Shown: positions 35,276 through 45,971, counted from the first letter of the stretch. The stretch: DNA of 63,794 bases from Ruminococcus sp. (GCA_023663085.1 JAMPIB010000011.1:1-63794); one strand, 5' to 3'. Program-made: numbers and translations. Notes: generated from the sequence alone by a model not told the origin.

Positions 35276-35986
35276 TCAATTTTTATTGATAATACGCGTC
35301 TCATATTCTCCGGTCTCGATATCAATATACCGCACGAAAAGGGAAACCTTATTTTCTTCATTGAGGTTGTCCCATACCATCAGCGCAAAACTGTCAATAT
35401 CGCCGTCTATGCCGATCCATGTCGGTTCACCTTCAAAACTCGGCAATGGGTCGCCGTCTCCCTGATAGGTATGGATAAAATGGCCCTCTCCCGCAACCGG
35501 ATTTTCATAAGCAAAGGTATAGCGGTTACATGCCGCAGGATTACCGTTATTGCTTTTTAAGATGGACATGGCGTAGTTGAAACTTCCGTTTCCTACGTGC
35601 ATAATACCGGAAATACGGGGCGTATAGTTAGGCGCATCAGGCTCGAATGTTCTGGTTCTGAGCGCCTGTTCAAAAGTCTGCTGTTTATCCATCAACTCAT
35701 AGATCGTATCCGTCTGGTCTCCGTTGGTAACTATCGTCTTATTGCCCAGCACTCTGACCGGAGCATAGATAACAAGGCTGGGATCTTCCAGTTTGGCCGG
35801 ATCAAATGCCTGCGTCCTGATACCTTCTTTTTCCGTTACAAAAATACGGTTTCTGCTGTTTACGCTTCTGCCCATGATAAAATAAGCCGTAACCGCATAT
35901 TTTCCATCCGCAGACTTGCCGATGACAATTCCTCTGCCGGGATAAGCGTTTCCGGCAAGTTCCTGCGCCAGTGATTTCTTTATCAT
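35276..35986 (-). CDS. purO: IMP cyclohydrolase, PurO type
   Basis: A 236-residue protein with the archaeal-type PurO features: NAYPGRGIVIGKS, VTAYFIMGRSVNSRNRIF, RISGIMHVGNGSFNYAMSIL and HFIHTYQGDGDPLPSFEGEP. PurO closes FAICAR to IMP, replacing the N-terminal domain of PurH. AAAGGAG lies 11 bases before the ATG at 35986. With the formyltransferase downstream and guaB upstream it forms a purine cluster: last two steps to IMP, then to XMP. Confidence 0.9.
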   Translation of the reverse strand: MIKKSLAQELAGNAYPGRGIVIGKSADGKYAVTAYFIMGRSVNSRNRIFVTEKEGIRTQAFDPAKLEDPSLVIYAPVRVLGNKTIVTNGDQTDTIYELMDKQQTFEQALRTRTFEPDAPNYTPRISGIMHVGNGSFNYAMSILKSNNGNPAACNRYTFAYENPVAGEGHFIHTYQGDGDPLPSFEGEPTWIGIDGDIDSFALMVWDNLNEENKVSLFVRYIDIETGEYETRIINKN

Positions 35987-36055
35987 AGTAATTATTACTC
36001 CTTTCTCAGCCTGTAATGTCTGTATAAGATGCCGCAAACATTAACGTAAACCCGT

Positions 36056-37609
<1,554 letters not shown>

Positions 37610-38110
37610 TTAATCGGTAAATACTTTACGCGGCGCTATCGTCTGGATGGCTTTTACCATCTCCGGAGACGGCTCTAACATAATTTTCAGATTACCTTCA
37701 TAAACCATCATATATTTTTTATCATCCTCTGCTGTGCCGGAACTGTAGTCTATCGTCTTCATTGTACGGTTTCTGTATTCATCCAGATGATAGGATTTAA
37801 CAGGCGCCAGAATCTCCATACGCTCCATATCGTAAGAGGCTACTTTTTTTCTTCTGCTCTTGGCCATGACTTTGTCGATGCTGATCTCTTTATCCACATA
37901 TAAATACTCGTATTCGAGATCGGTATTCATATAGGCAAAATAAGAAGCGATACCGACCGCCACCGCAAGTATCAGAGCGATCGTATTCATGAATAAAATT
38001 CCTACCAATGCAAAACATACCGTAAGCATGATAAGCAGAGTTTTCAGAAAACGCATGATAAAGGGCGCTTTCCTCGCAACAAGATGTTCTACATAAGTTT
38101 CACTTACCAT
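37610..38110 (-). CDS. DUF6106-like membrane protein
   Basis: A 166-residue protein with two adjacent membrane helices (about residues 22-65) and a C-terminal soluble domain (EYEYLYVDKEISIDKVMAKSRRKKVASYDMERMEIL) that resembles PH-like or YcxB-like folds. I recall this as DUF6106, a Lachnospiraceae family; the name is tentative. The ATG at 38110 has AAAGGA 7 bases upstream; the frame to 38191 lacks an RBS. Function unknown. It is divergent from the gene at 38292. Confidence 0.78.
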   Translation of the reverse strand: MVSETYVEHLVARKAPFIMRFLKTLLIMLTVCFALVGILFMNTIALILAVAVGIASYFAYMNTDLEYEYLYVDKEISIDKVMAKSRRKKVASYDMERMEILAPVKSYHLDEYRNRTMKTIDYSSGTAEDDKKYMMVYEGNLKIMLEPSPEMVKAIQTIAPRKVFTD

Positions 38111-38291
38111 ATTTCTATCCTTTCCATAAGCTGAAAGTTCCAATGTGTATATGAACATATCATATAACAATTTAGACAAAGTTGCAAGCAAATGTCAAAG
38201 AAGTTGAAAAAAATTAGAAAATGTGGTATTTTTTTATATTATATTATAGCAAGCGATCGTTAAGCGCAGGGACAGGAAAGGAGCATGTACT

Positions 38292-39098
38292 ATGTCATCG
38301 CAAAATTCCATGTACGGAGAAATTCGGGAACAACACCAGAAAACAAAGGATATGTCTCTAAAAGGGAAATTATCTTATTTCTGGTATTATTATAAAATAC
38401 ACACACTCGTAGTCATCACCATCACCGCTTTTATCATTATGTTTGTCCACCAGTATGTGACCAACAAAGACTATGCCTTTTATGCGGCCGTTGTCAATGC
38501 GGATGTTTCCTATGCGGAAGACGATAAGTGGGATGATGAATTCGCACAGTATGCCAACATTGACTTGGATGAATATGAATGTTATATTGATACCTCTTTC
38601 ATGATCGCCAAAAATGACACCAGCCAGTATTCCGTTTCCAGTACGGAAAAACTGCTCGTTATGATCCAGAGCGGCGTCATTGATGTGATCGTCGCCGATA
38701 CGGCCGTATTTGAAGGATATGCGCGCAATGAAATGTTCGCCGATCTGAGTACGCTCCTACCTGCAGATCTGCTGGAAAAATACAAAGACTGCCTCTATTA
38801 TACAGACGCGGCAGCCTTTGATACCAGTGATGATGATACTTTTTATTCCATGGATGAACTTCCCGATCCCGATACTTTCATCATAGACCATCATGATCCT
38901 GCTTCTATGGAACAGCCGGTCGTAGTCGGTATCTGTCTTCCGCAGGACTCTAAGATCATGAACAGCGGCTGTTATGATTACCTGAGTGCCAGTGACACAA
39001 CTTATCAGGGGTACCCTTCCGAAGCGGTTCTCGGCATTCCGCTTTCGGCAACGAGATTCGAGACAATTTTCCAATTTCTGACATTCCTGTCAGAATAA
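38292..39098 (+). CDS. Single-pass membrane protein of unknown function
   Basis: A 268-residue protein with a cytoplasmic N-terminus of about 36 residues, one membrane helix (HTLVVITITAFIIMFVHQYV) and an acidic extracytoplasmic domain of about 210 residues rich in Asp and Tyr. Segments such as LLVMIQSGVIDVIVADTAVFEGYA recall periplasmic-binding-like folds, but no family is certain. GGAAAGGAG precedes the start. Upstream TTGAAA and a run of TATATTATATTATA give a probable promoter. It converges on gatB. Confidence 0.75.
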   Translation: MSSQNSMYGEIREQHQKTKDMSLKGKLSYFWYYYKIHTLVVITITAFIIMFVHQYVTNKDYAFYAAVVNADVSYAEDDKWDDEFAQYANIDLDEYECYIDTSFMIAKNDTSQYSVSSTEKLLVMIQSGVIDVIVADTAVFEGYARNEMFADLSTLLPADLLEKYKDCLYYTDAAAFDTSDDDTFYSMDELPDPDTFIIDHHDPASMEQPVVVGICLPQDSKIMNSGCYDYLSASDTTYQGYPSEAVLGIPLSATRFETIFQFLTFLSE

Positions 39099-39100
39099 TT

Positions 39101-40534
39101 TTATAATATTTCCTTTAAGATCTGATTGACCATGGCAGGGTCTGCTTTCCCTTTCATGGCTTTCATGGTCTGCCCGACCAGGAAACCTATGGCCTTTTCT
39201 TTGCCGTTATGATAATCTTCCACGGACTGCGGATTTGCGGCGATCACTTCTTCTATCGTCTTACGCAGCGCGCCCTCGTCGCTTACGGTCTTTAAACCTT
39301 TTTCCTCCACATAGCTCTCCGGGTCGATATCCTTTTCAAACATCACTTCAAAAACTTCTTTGGCCACCGAGCCGTTAATGGCCTTACTGTCTACGAGCGC
39401 GATCAGTTTCGCCAGATTCTGCGGAGAAAAACATAAACCATCCGCGTCGATTTCTTTTTCCTTCATCAGGCGCATCGTCTCTCCCATCAGCCAGTTGGAC
39501 ACTTTCTTCGGCTGGCCGCAGAGTGCGACCGTTTCTTCAAACAGATCCGCCATATGTTTAGAACCTGTAATGATATCAATATCATAATCGGGTATCTGGT
39601 ACTCTTCCTTATAGCGGGCCATTTTCTCAGTACGAAACTCCGGCTGGCCGGCACGTATCTCTTCCAACATCTCGTCGCTTATGACAATGGGCACCAGATC
39701 CGGGTCCGGAAAATATCGGTAATCCTGTGCGTCTTCCTTGCTCCGCATCGCATAGGATTCTCCTTTGGTATCGTCCCATCTTCTCGTCTCCTGCACGACT
39801 TCTTTACCTGCTTCTATTAAATCTATCTGCCGCTCTCTTTCACCCTCGATGGCTCTGGCGATGGCCTTAAAAGAATTAAGGTTCTTCATCTCCGTTCTCG
39901 TACCAAAGGTTTCCGCTCCTGTTTCCCGGACAGAAAGATTGACGTCGGCGCGCATCGAGCCCTCCTGCAATTTGCAGTCGGATGCGCCGAGATACTGGAT
40001 GAGCAGGCGCAGTTTCTCCAGATAAGCGATGACTTCCTGCGCACTTCGCATATCCGGCTCGGAGACAATTTCGATAAGCGGTACGCCGGAACGGTTATAG
40101 TCTACCAGCGAGCAGTCTTCCCACTCGTCATGGATGAGTTTCCCGGCATCTTCTTCCATATGGATTTCATGGATGCCGACTCTTTTCTCACCGCCATCTT
40201 CCGTCTCGATCATCACGCCGCCGTTTCTGCAGATTGGCAAATAAAGCTGCGATATCTGGTAGTTTTGCGGATTGTCGGGATAAAAATAATTTTTTCTGTC
40301 AAATTTACCATAGCGGGTAATCTCACAGTCGGTCGCCAGACCTACCGCAACGGCATACTTTAATACCTGTTTATTAAGAACCGGCAAAGACCCTGGCATA
40401 CCGGTACAGACCGGGCAGGTATGGGTATTCGGTTCTCCGCCGAAAGCGGTCGAACAGCCGCAGAATATCTTTGTTTTTGTAGCCAGTTCCACATGGACTT
40501 CCAGTCCGATGACGGTTTCATATTCTTTTGCCAT
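39101..40534 (-). CDS. gatB: Asp/Glu-tRNA amidotransferase subunit B
   Basis: GatB binds and activates the misacylated tRNA for amidation. The 477-residue protein starts at ATG 40534 (EYETVIGLEVHVELAT) with AGGAGG upstream; longer frames to 40657 run into gatA. Motifs TKIFCGCST, HTCPVCTGMPGSLPVLN, KNYFYPDNPQNYQISQ and the C-terminal YqeY/tail domain (VEDYHNGKEKAIGFLVGQ) are present. It follows gatA with one base spacing. Confidence 0.96.
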   Translation of the reverse strand: MAKEYETVIGLEVHVELATKTKIFCGCSTAFGGEPNTHTCPVCTGMPGSLPVLNKQVLKYAVAVGLATDCEITRYGKFDRKNYFYPDNPQNYQISQLYLPICRNGGVMIETEDGGEKRVGIHEIHMEEDAGKLIHDEWEDCSLVDYNRSGVPLIEIVSEPDMRSAQEVIAYLEKLRLLIQYLGASDCKLQEGSMRADVNLSVRETGAETFGTRTEMKNLNSFKAIARAIEGERERQIDLIEAGKEVVQETRRWDDTKGESYAMRSKEDAQDYRYFPDPDLVPIVISDEMLEEIRAGQPEFRTEKMARYKEEYQIPDYDIDIITGSKHMADLFEETVALCGQPKKVSNWLMGETMRLMKEKEIDADGLCFSPQNLAKLIALVDSKAINGSVAKEVFEVMFEKDIDPESYVEEKGLKTVSDEGALRKTIEEVIAANPQSVEDYHNGKEKAIGFLVGQTMKAMKGKADPAMVNQILKEIL

Positions 40535-40535
40535 A

Positions 40536-41984
40536 TCACCTGCCCTCCTTTCCGGCTGCCTTTTCATAGGTATAGGCTGCGCGCAGCAGTTTCTTTTCCT
40601 GAAAACAATCCCCGATAAGCTGCATCCCGACCGGCAGGCCCGCACTGTCCTTCCCACAGGGGATGCTGATAGCCGGCAGACCCGCCAGATTCACGGCGAT
40701 CGTATAAATATCTCCCAGATACATCTGGATCGGGTCCGCCAGACTCATACCTAACTTCGGCGCCGTCGTCGGCGCCACGGGGCCGAGGATAACGTCATAT
40801 CTGGCAAAAGCCTCGTCAAAAGCCTTTTTTATCAAGGCTTTTACCTTTAATGCCTTCAAATAATAGGCATCATAATAACCGGAACTTAATACAAAAGAAC
40901 CTAACATGATACGGCGTTTGACTTCATCTCCAAAGCCTTCGGAGCGCGATCTTTTATACATATCATGCAGTCCGCTGCTTTCAGGGGTGCGGTAACCGTA
41001 TTTGATGCCGTCAAAACGCTCTAAATTAGAACTTGCCTCGGCCGCCGCGATCGTATAATAAGCGGGAATCGCATAGTCTACGAGACTTAAATCAAACCAT
41101 TCGATAAGAGCGCCTTTTTCTTCCAGTACTTTAACCGCCTTTAAAATGGCCTCTTTTACTTCTGCATCCAACCCCTCCGAAAAATAATCTCCAGGAATAC
41201 CGATCTTCATACCTTTTACGTCTTCTACAAGGGCTGACGCAAAGTCTGTATCCTGTCTTTTTATGGAAGTGGAATCCTTTTTATCATGGGAGGCAATGGC
41301 CTCTAAGATAAGCGCGCAGTCCGTTACATCCCTGGCTAACGGCCCGATCTGATCCAACGAAGAACCATAAGCGATCAGTCCGTAACGCGAGACCGTGCCG
41401 TAAGTCGGTTTCATACCGACAACCCCGCAAAAAGATGCCGGCTGTCTGATCGAACCGCCGGTATCGGAACCGAGCGCATAAAAGCATTCACCTGCCGCCA
41501 CAGCCGCCGCCGAACCACCGGAAGAACCGCCCGGTACATGTTCGGGGTTATGCGGATTTTTCGTCACGCCATAGGCCGACGTTTCAGTCGTGGAACCCAT
41601 GGCAAATTCATCCATATTCGTTTTTCCTAAAATAACGGCACCGGCCTTTTGCAGATTGATGACGGCCTCGGCCGAATAAGTCGGCACAAAATTGCCGAGT
41701 ATTTTAGAAGCGCAGGTGGTAAGCGTTCCTTCCGTACACAGATTATCTTTTACGGCCATCGGTACGCCGGCCAAAGGACCTGTCAGTTCTCCGCTTTCTA
41801 TCTTCGCCTGCACGGAGGCGGCCTGCGCGAGCGCCTTGTCCTTTTCCACCGTGATATAAGCATGATAAAGGCCATCTTTTGCTTCTATCTGTGCAAGCGC
41901 TTCTTTCGCGGCCTCCACCGCCGTTGTCCGGCCCTCTTTAATCGCCGCGGCAAGCTCCACCGCAGTCATCGTCAATAAACTCAT
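40536..41984 (-). CDS. gatA: Asp/Glu-tRNA amidotransferase subunit A
   Basis: GatA is the amidase that releases ammonia from glutamine or asparagine. The Ser-cisSer-Lys triad is seen in AVKDNLCTEG, PGGSSGGSAAAVA and GSDTGGSIRQPA. Length 482 is typical. It lies between gatC and gatB in the operon with aspS. Confidence 0.97.
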   Translation of the reverse strand: MSLLTMTAVELAAAIKEGRTTAVEAAKEALAQIEAKDGLYHAYITVEKDKALAQAASVQAKIESGELTGPLAGVPMAVKDNLCTEGTLTTCASKILGNFVPTYSAEAVINLQKAGAVILGKTNMDEFAMGSTTETSAYGVTKNPHNPEHVPGGSSGGSAAAVAAGECFYALGSDTGGSIRQPASFCGVVGMKPTYGTVSRYGLIAYGSSLDQIGPLARDVTDCALILEAIASHDKKDSTSIKRQDTDFASALVEDVKGMKIGIPGDYFSEGLDAEVKEAILKAVKVLEEKGALIEWFDLSLVDYAIPAYYTIAAAEASSNLERFDGIKYGYRTPESSGLHDMYKRSRSEGFGDEVKRRIMLGSFVLSSGYYDAYYLKALKVKALIKKAFDEAFARYDVILGPVAPTTAPKLGMSLADPIQMYLGDIYTIAVNLAGLPAISIPCGKDSAGLPVGMQLIGDCFQEKKLLRAAYTYEKAAGKEGR

Positions 41985-42009
41985 CTTCTCTCATACTCCT
42001 TATCTACTG

Positions 42010-42300
42010 CTAAAACGTCCGCGGCACTACGAACATTCCATCCTTTTGTTCCGGTGCATTGGACAACAACAATTCTCTTGTGTCAGAGTTTGTCACTTCA
42101 TCTTCCCGGAAGACATTCTCTACCGGAAAGACATGCGACATCGGCTCCACGCCTTCCGTATCCAGTTCCGCCAGTTTATCAATATAATCAAGCATCCTGC
42201 CCATATCCTTCCGCGCCTGTTCTTTCTCTTCCTCCGAAAGTTCCAGTTTGGCCAGAATCCCTACATACTCTATGGTTTCATCACTGATCACATTCGCCAT
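42010..42300 (-). CDS. gatC: Asp/Glu-tRNA amidotransferase subunit C
   Basis: GatC stabilises the GatA-GatB interface. The 96-residue protein shows the usual [20 protein letters not shown] start, the [10 protein letters not shown] block and the C-terminal hydrophobic FVVPRTF tail. It is 61 bases downstream of aspS. Confidence 0.94.
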   Translation of the reverse strand: MANVISDETIEYVGILAKLELSEEEKEQARKDMGRMLDYIDKLAELDTEGVEPMSHVFPVENVFREDEVTNSDTRELLLSNAPEQKDGMFVVPRTF

Positions 42301-42361
42301 AATGCTTTTCCACCCTCCAATTCTTTTTCTGCATTTTTAATCCTGTGTTTTTAATCTCATT

Positions 42362-44110
42362 TTATCTGATCTTGATATGCACTTCCCGCAGTTGCTGCTC
42401 CGTCACGTCGTTAGGCGCTCCGCACATAAGATCCTGCGCTGTGCCGCTCATCGGGAAGGCGATGACCTCTCTGATATTTTCCTCGTTGCGAAGCAGCATA
42501 ATTATACGGTCAATGCCCGGCGCCATGCCGGCATGAGGCGGCGCGCCGAATTGAAAGGCGTTATAGAGCGCACCGAACTTATTTTTCAGAGTCTCCTCGT
42601 CATATCCCGCGATTTCAAAAGCCTTGACCATAATGTCCATATCGTGGTTGCGGACGGCGCCGGAAGAAAGTTCCACACCGTTGCAGACGATATCATACTG
42701 ATATGCCAGGATATCGAGCGGTTCTTTTGTGTTCAAGGCTTCAAGCCCGCCCTGCGGCATGGAGAACGGGTTGTGGGTAAAGCCGATCTGCTTCGTGTCC
42801 GCATCCAGTTCAAACATCGGAAAATCATTGACATAACAGAAACGGTAAGCCTTTTTTTCCAGTAAGTCCAATTTCACGCCGAGTTCCGTGCGAAGCTGTC
42901 CTGCATAATAAGCCGCCCGTTCTTCTTTATCTGCAATAAAGAATATTGTATCTCCTGCTGACAGTCCTGCAAGTTCGGCCAGTTCTTTCTTTTTCTCCTG
43001 CGGGATAAATTTGTCGATCGGCCCTTTATACGACATATCCTCAGCCACTTCCAGATATCCAAGGCCGCCCATACCCATATCCGTCGCAAATTTAAGCAGC
43101 TTTTCATGGAAACCTTTGGACATTTCGGCATGTACCTTAATGGCCCTGACTGTCCTGTTATGGAAGGGTTTAAAATCACACTCCGCAAAAAATCCACTCA
43201 GATCAATAATGCGCAGCGGGTTTCTCAAATCCGGTTTATCGCTGCCAAACTCTAACATGGCCTGCTTATAACTAAAGACCGGATAAGGCGCTTTTGTCAC
43301 CTCATACCCTTCCGGGGCAAATTTCTCAAAAGCAGCGGACAATACTTCCTCACCCACCTTAAAAACATCTTCCTGCGTCGCAAAACTCATCTCAAAGTCC
43401 AACTGATAGAACTCGCCCGGCGAACGATCGGCTCTGGCATCCTCGTCACGAAAGCAGGGCGCGATCTGGAAATATTTATCAAACCCCGATACCATAAGAA
43501 GCTGTTTATACTGCTGCGGAGCCTGCGGCAGCGCATAAAATTTACCCTTATATTTCCGGGAGGGCACGATATAATCTCTTGCGCCTTCCGGGGAAGAAGC
43601 ACACAGGATCGGCGTCTGTATCTCCAAAAAACCCATTTCACTCATTTTTTCCCGCAGAAAACTGATCACTTTGGAGCGGAAGATGATGTTGTCTTTGACT
43701 TTTTTGTTGCGCAGATCCAGATAACGGTATTTTAATCGTACATCCTCACGCGTCTCTTTGGATGTCATGACCTCGAACGGCAGCTGTTTATAGACTTTAC
43801 CAAGCACCTCTACTTTATGAGCCTCTAATTCTATTGTTCCAGTCGGAATTTTCGGGTTATAAGTCTCCTCGTCTCTTTTTTCTATCATGCCTTCCAGGGA
43901 AATGCACATCTCTCTGGATAAACCGTTCAAAAGAGAAGTATCGCGCATAACGACCTGTAATACGCCGTACATATCCCGCAAATCGACAAAGGAAACGCCG
44001 CCGTGGTCTCTGATATTTTCCACCCATCCGGCTACCCTGATTTCTCTGCCGATATCCGCTTCACTGATCTGCTCCAATGTTATTTCTCTGTAAATATTTG
44101 CTGTCTGCAT
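42362..44110 (-). CDS. aspS: Aspartyl-tRNA synthetase (probably non-discriminating)
   Basis: A bacterial-type AspRS of 582 residues: OB-fold anticodon domain (AGWVENIRDHGGVSFVDLRD), class II motif 2 (FRDEDARADRSPGEFYQLDFEMSF), GAD insertion and motif 3 (GIDRIIMLL). ATG 44110 is chosen because AAAGGAG lies 7 bases upstream; the frame to 44155 runs into hairpins. With gatCAB in the same operon and a T-box that seems to read AAC, this enzyme probably also charges tRNA-Asn with Asp for amidation. Confidence 0.95.
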   Translation of the reverse strand: MQTANIYREITLEQISEADIGREIRVAGWVENIRDHGGVSFVDLRDMYGVLQVVMRDTSLLNGLSREMCISLEGMIEKRDEETYNPKIPTGTIELEAHKVEVLGKVYKQLPFEVMTSKETREDVRLKYRYLDLRNKKVKDNIIFRSKVISFLREKMSEMGFLEIQTPILCASSPEGARDYIVPSRKYKGKFYALPQAPQQYKQLLMVSGFDKYFQIAPCFRDEDARADRSPGEFYQLDFEMSFATQEDVFKVGEEVLSAAFEKFAPEGYEVTKAPYPVFSYKQAMLEFGSDKPDLRNPLRIIDLSGFFAECDFKPFHNRTVRAIKVHAEMSKGFHEKLLKFATDMGMGGLGYLEVAEDMSYKGPIDKFIPQEKKKELAELAGLSAGDTIFFIADKEERAAYYAGQLRTELGVKLDLLEKKAYRFCYVNDFPMFELDADTKQIGFTHNPFSMPQGGLEALNTKEPLDILAYQYDIVCNGVELSSGAVRNHDMDIMVKAFEIAGYDEETLKNKFGALYNAFQFGAPPHAGMAPGIDRIIMLLRNEENIREVIAFPMSGTAQDLMCGAPNDVTEQQLREVHIKIR

Positions 44111-44156
44111 ATTTTTGCTCCTTTCCGTCTCAATTCTCTGCGTCGGCGTGTGCAAT

Positions 44157-44234
44157 CGAGTAGGGAAGACGAGTCTTCCCTACTCGCCGCGCGGGGCGCA
44201 CGCTGCCTTGGCAGCATATTCTGCTGTGCGCCCC
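44157..44234. repeat. Two very stable hairpins in the aspS leader
   Basis: CGAGTAGGGAAGAC (44157-44170) pairs perfectly with GTCTTCCCTACTCG (44173-44186). GGGGCGCAC (44193-44201) pairs with GTGCGCCCC (44226-44234) and encloses GCTGCC/GGCAGC (44202-44207/44210-44215). They lie after the T-box terminator and before the aspS RBS, so they are in the mRNA only on readthrough. Confidence 0.65.
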
Positions 44235-44241
44235 TGTGCAT

Positions 44242-44277
44242 AAAAAAATCCCGGAATACATTTTTCGTATTCCGGGA
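44242..44277 (-). terminator. T-box terminator of aspS-gatCAB
   Basis: TCCCGGAATAC (44249-44259) and GTATTCCGGGA (44267-44277) form an 11-bp perfect stem. On the minus strand seven T follow (44248-44242). Uncharged tRNA bound by the T-box should prevent it. Confidence 0.88.
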
Positions 44278-44532
44278 CGGATAATCATTTTACCCGCGGT
44301 ACCACCCGCCTTGACAAGCCGCCATCTCCAACAAGATGTTTTACCGCCCTGCCCACTCAGACACTTAACGCGTGCGACGTATTACCCTAGCATGGCTATG
44401 CTGTATGATAAAATAGCAGTTTCACATGGTTCGGATAATCTGCTCCGGAGTGTTCCCGATCCTTACTTTCCACAAACAGCGCTCTCAGTCGGTGACGCCG
44501 TATTCCTGTCGTTTCCGGTAGGGTGAGTCTCC
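44278..44532 (-). promoter_or_regulatory. T-box leader of aspS-gatCAB, specifier probably AAC (Asn)
   Basis: The T-box signature GGGTGGTACCGCG is at 44307-44295 (minus strand). The stem I base can form from GGAG (44532-44529) and CTCC (44450-44447), followed inside by CCC (44523-44521) with GGG (44457-44455). The internal loop between them has ACTCA on one side and AACA (44454-44451) on the other, placing AAC in the specifier position. That would make tRNA-Asn the effector. Confidence 0.85.
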
Positions 44533-44555
44533 TTCATTGCATTTTGCATAATTAT

Positions 44556-44584
44556 TGTATACCATAATACAATCAAAAATGCAA
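44556..44584 (-). promoter_or_regulatory. Promoter of the aspS T-box transcript
   Basis: On the minus strand TTGCAT (44584-44579), 17-base spacer, TATACA (44561-44556), about 25 bases before stem I. An inverted repeat ATTGTATT/AATACAAT at about 44596-44619 lies further upstream. Confidence 0.6.
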
Positions 44585-44669
44585 CCATCCTGTGGATTGT
44601 ATTAAAAAAAATACAATATCACAACGTAACGGCTGCATTTTTTGTACGGATGACAGCTGTGACTGTCGA

Positions 44670-45059
44670 TCAATCATTAATTCCGCCTTCGACACCAAGG
44701 TACTGCGCGCTGCCGAAACCAAGGATCAAGGTAAAGATAAAAGGGAAAAACAGCATACCGATTCCAAAAATCGGACTCTTTCCAAAAGCGACTGCCAGCT
44801 TCACATAGCATATCACCATGATCACAAAGTTAGCGCAGGGCACGAACATTAACAGAAACAGCCAGCCGTTGCCAATCGCTATCTCGCAAAGGCAGTAGAA
44901 ATTGTAAAACGGTATGATAGACGCCCAACCCGGTTTCCCGGCTTTTTCAAAAATCTTCCACATACCTATCAGCTCAATGATAAGAACCGCCAAAGCAACA
45001 ATCACATATCCTGCGCCAAAGGCTGCTCCTACAGCTGAATACATTAATTCATCGTTCAT
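44670..45059 (-). CDS. DUF5684-like integral membrane protein
   Basis: A 129-residue protein with four membrane helices and the family-typical cytoplasmic block WKIFEKAGKPGWASIIPFYNFYCLCEIAI, then VKLAVAFGKSPIFGIGMLFFPFIF. DUF5684 proteins are small membrane proteins of unknown function, often near signal peptidases or secreted proteins. Start ATG follows GGAAGGAAG. It lies downstream of the lipoprotein gene (38-base gap) and may be cotranscribed with it. Confidence 0.82.
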   Translation of the reverse strand: MNDELMYSAVGAAFGAGYVIVALAVLIIELIGMWKIFEKAGKPGWASIIPFYNFYCLCEIAIGNGWLFLLMFVPCANFVIMVICYVKLAVAFGKSPIFGIGMLFFPFIFTLILGFGSAQYLGVEGGIND

Positions 45060-45097
45060 TTTTTCTTTCTTCCTTCCTCATAAGAATTTATTTATTA

Positions 45098-45916
45098 TCA
45101 ATATGGCGCAAAACCATCCACCATCGTATCTCTGACCGATTTATCTGCATAAGATACTAATACCTGGATCATCCTGCCGTTTCTCGGTGCCATATAATAA
45201 TCCTGATATACTGTTACACCATTGTAATTCATTTCATAACAGTATCTGTAAAAATCCACGCCGCCAAGCTGCGCATCCGTATCCTCATCGACTTTCTCTA
45301 TGCTCACGCCATCGACCAACGCCATCTGCGCCTCCAGCGCCCCGGCATATTCCTCCGGTTTCAAAGAAGTACGCTCCACGAGAACGGTAACTGAATTATT
45401 GGTACTGTCCATCGCCATCATTTCATAAACTAAGACCATCTTGGAATAGTCCACGATCATATCCGCGTTATCTTCATAGATCATCTCGCTGCCAAGCTGC
45501 AGAACCGCATCCATCTCTTCCTCGGTCGCCATTGTAAATCCATCCGGTAAGTCATAACGCAGTCCTATCCATTCGCTCTCATAAGAGGTATCCGTAACAT
45601 TTCCTCTCTCATATCTGCCCGAAGAGGCTGTTGCTTCCTGTTCCTCATCTTCCTCATTTGCAACTTCTTCTTCATCTGCCGCAGTCTCCGCATCCGCATC
45701 GTCAGCTTCGCCCTCTGCAGTATCCGCTTCATCCGCTGCCTCTTCCGGCTCTGTCTCGTCCGCGGCATCCTCCGGCTCCGCTTCGGCCTCTTCTGTTTCC
45801 GTTTCCTCTGTCCGCGCTGCATTTTCCGTTGATGCGCTTCTGGCTGTCACACCACAGGCAGTCATGGATAGCATCATAGCAGCTGCCAGAGCAATGACCA
45901 GACTTTTTCTTTTCAT
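45098..45916 (-). CDS. Lipoprotein with acidic Glu/Asp/Ala-rich linker
   Basis: ATG 45916 gives KRKSLVIALAAAMMLSMTACG, a lipoprotein signal with lipobox MTAC; GGAGG lies 9 bases upstream. A linker of about 75 residues made almost only of Glu, Asp, Ala and Thr follows. The C-terminal domain (about 150 residues; WIGLRYDLPDGFTMATEEEMD, FYRYCYEMNYNGVTVYQDYYMAPRNGRMIQVLVSY) looks like a compact alpha/beta domain. No function is recognised. Confidence 0.8.
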   Translation of the reverse strand: MKRKSLVIALAAAMMLSMTACGVTARSASTENAARTEETETEEAEAEPEDAADETEPEEAADEADTAEGEADDADAETAADEEEVANEEDEEQEATASSGRYERGNVTDTSYESEWIGLRYDLPDGFTMATEEEMDAVLQLGSEMIYEDNADMIVDYSKMVLVYEMMAMDSTNNSVTVLVERTSLKPEEYAGALEAQMALVDGVSIEKVDEDTDAQLGGVDFYRYCYEMNYNGVTVYQDYYMAPRNGRMIQVLVSYADKSVRDTMVDGFAPY

Positions 45917-45930
45917 CTCTTTTTCCTCCC

Positions 45931-45971
45931 CAAAAAATGTGAGGTTTCCTGTTTCTGCTGGAAACCTCACA
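45931..45971 (-). terminator. Terminator of dapF-dapL
   Basis: TGTGAGGTTTCC (45938-45949) and GGAAACCTCACA (45960-45971) form a 12-bp perfect stem with a 10-base loop; on the minus strand TTTTTTG follows. Confidence 0.9.

Noticed and set aside
44596-44619. ATTGTATT/AATACAAT inverted repeat as a terminator of the DUF5684-like gene
   Set aside because: The stem is only A/T and the supposed loop is itself the T run, so it is too weak to call.
45631-45879. Plus-strand frame rich in Pro, His and Leu opposite the acidic lipoprotein linker
   Set aside because: It is antisense to the Glu/Asp/Ala linker and has no start signal.
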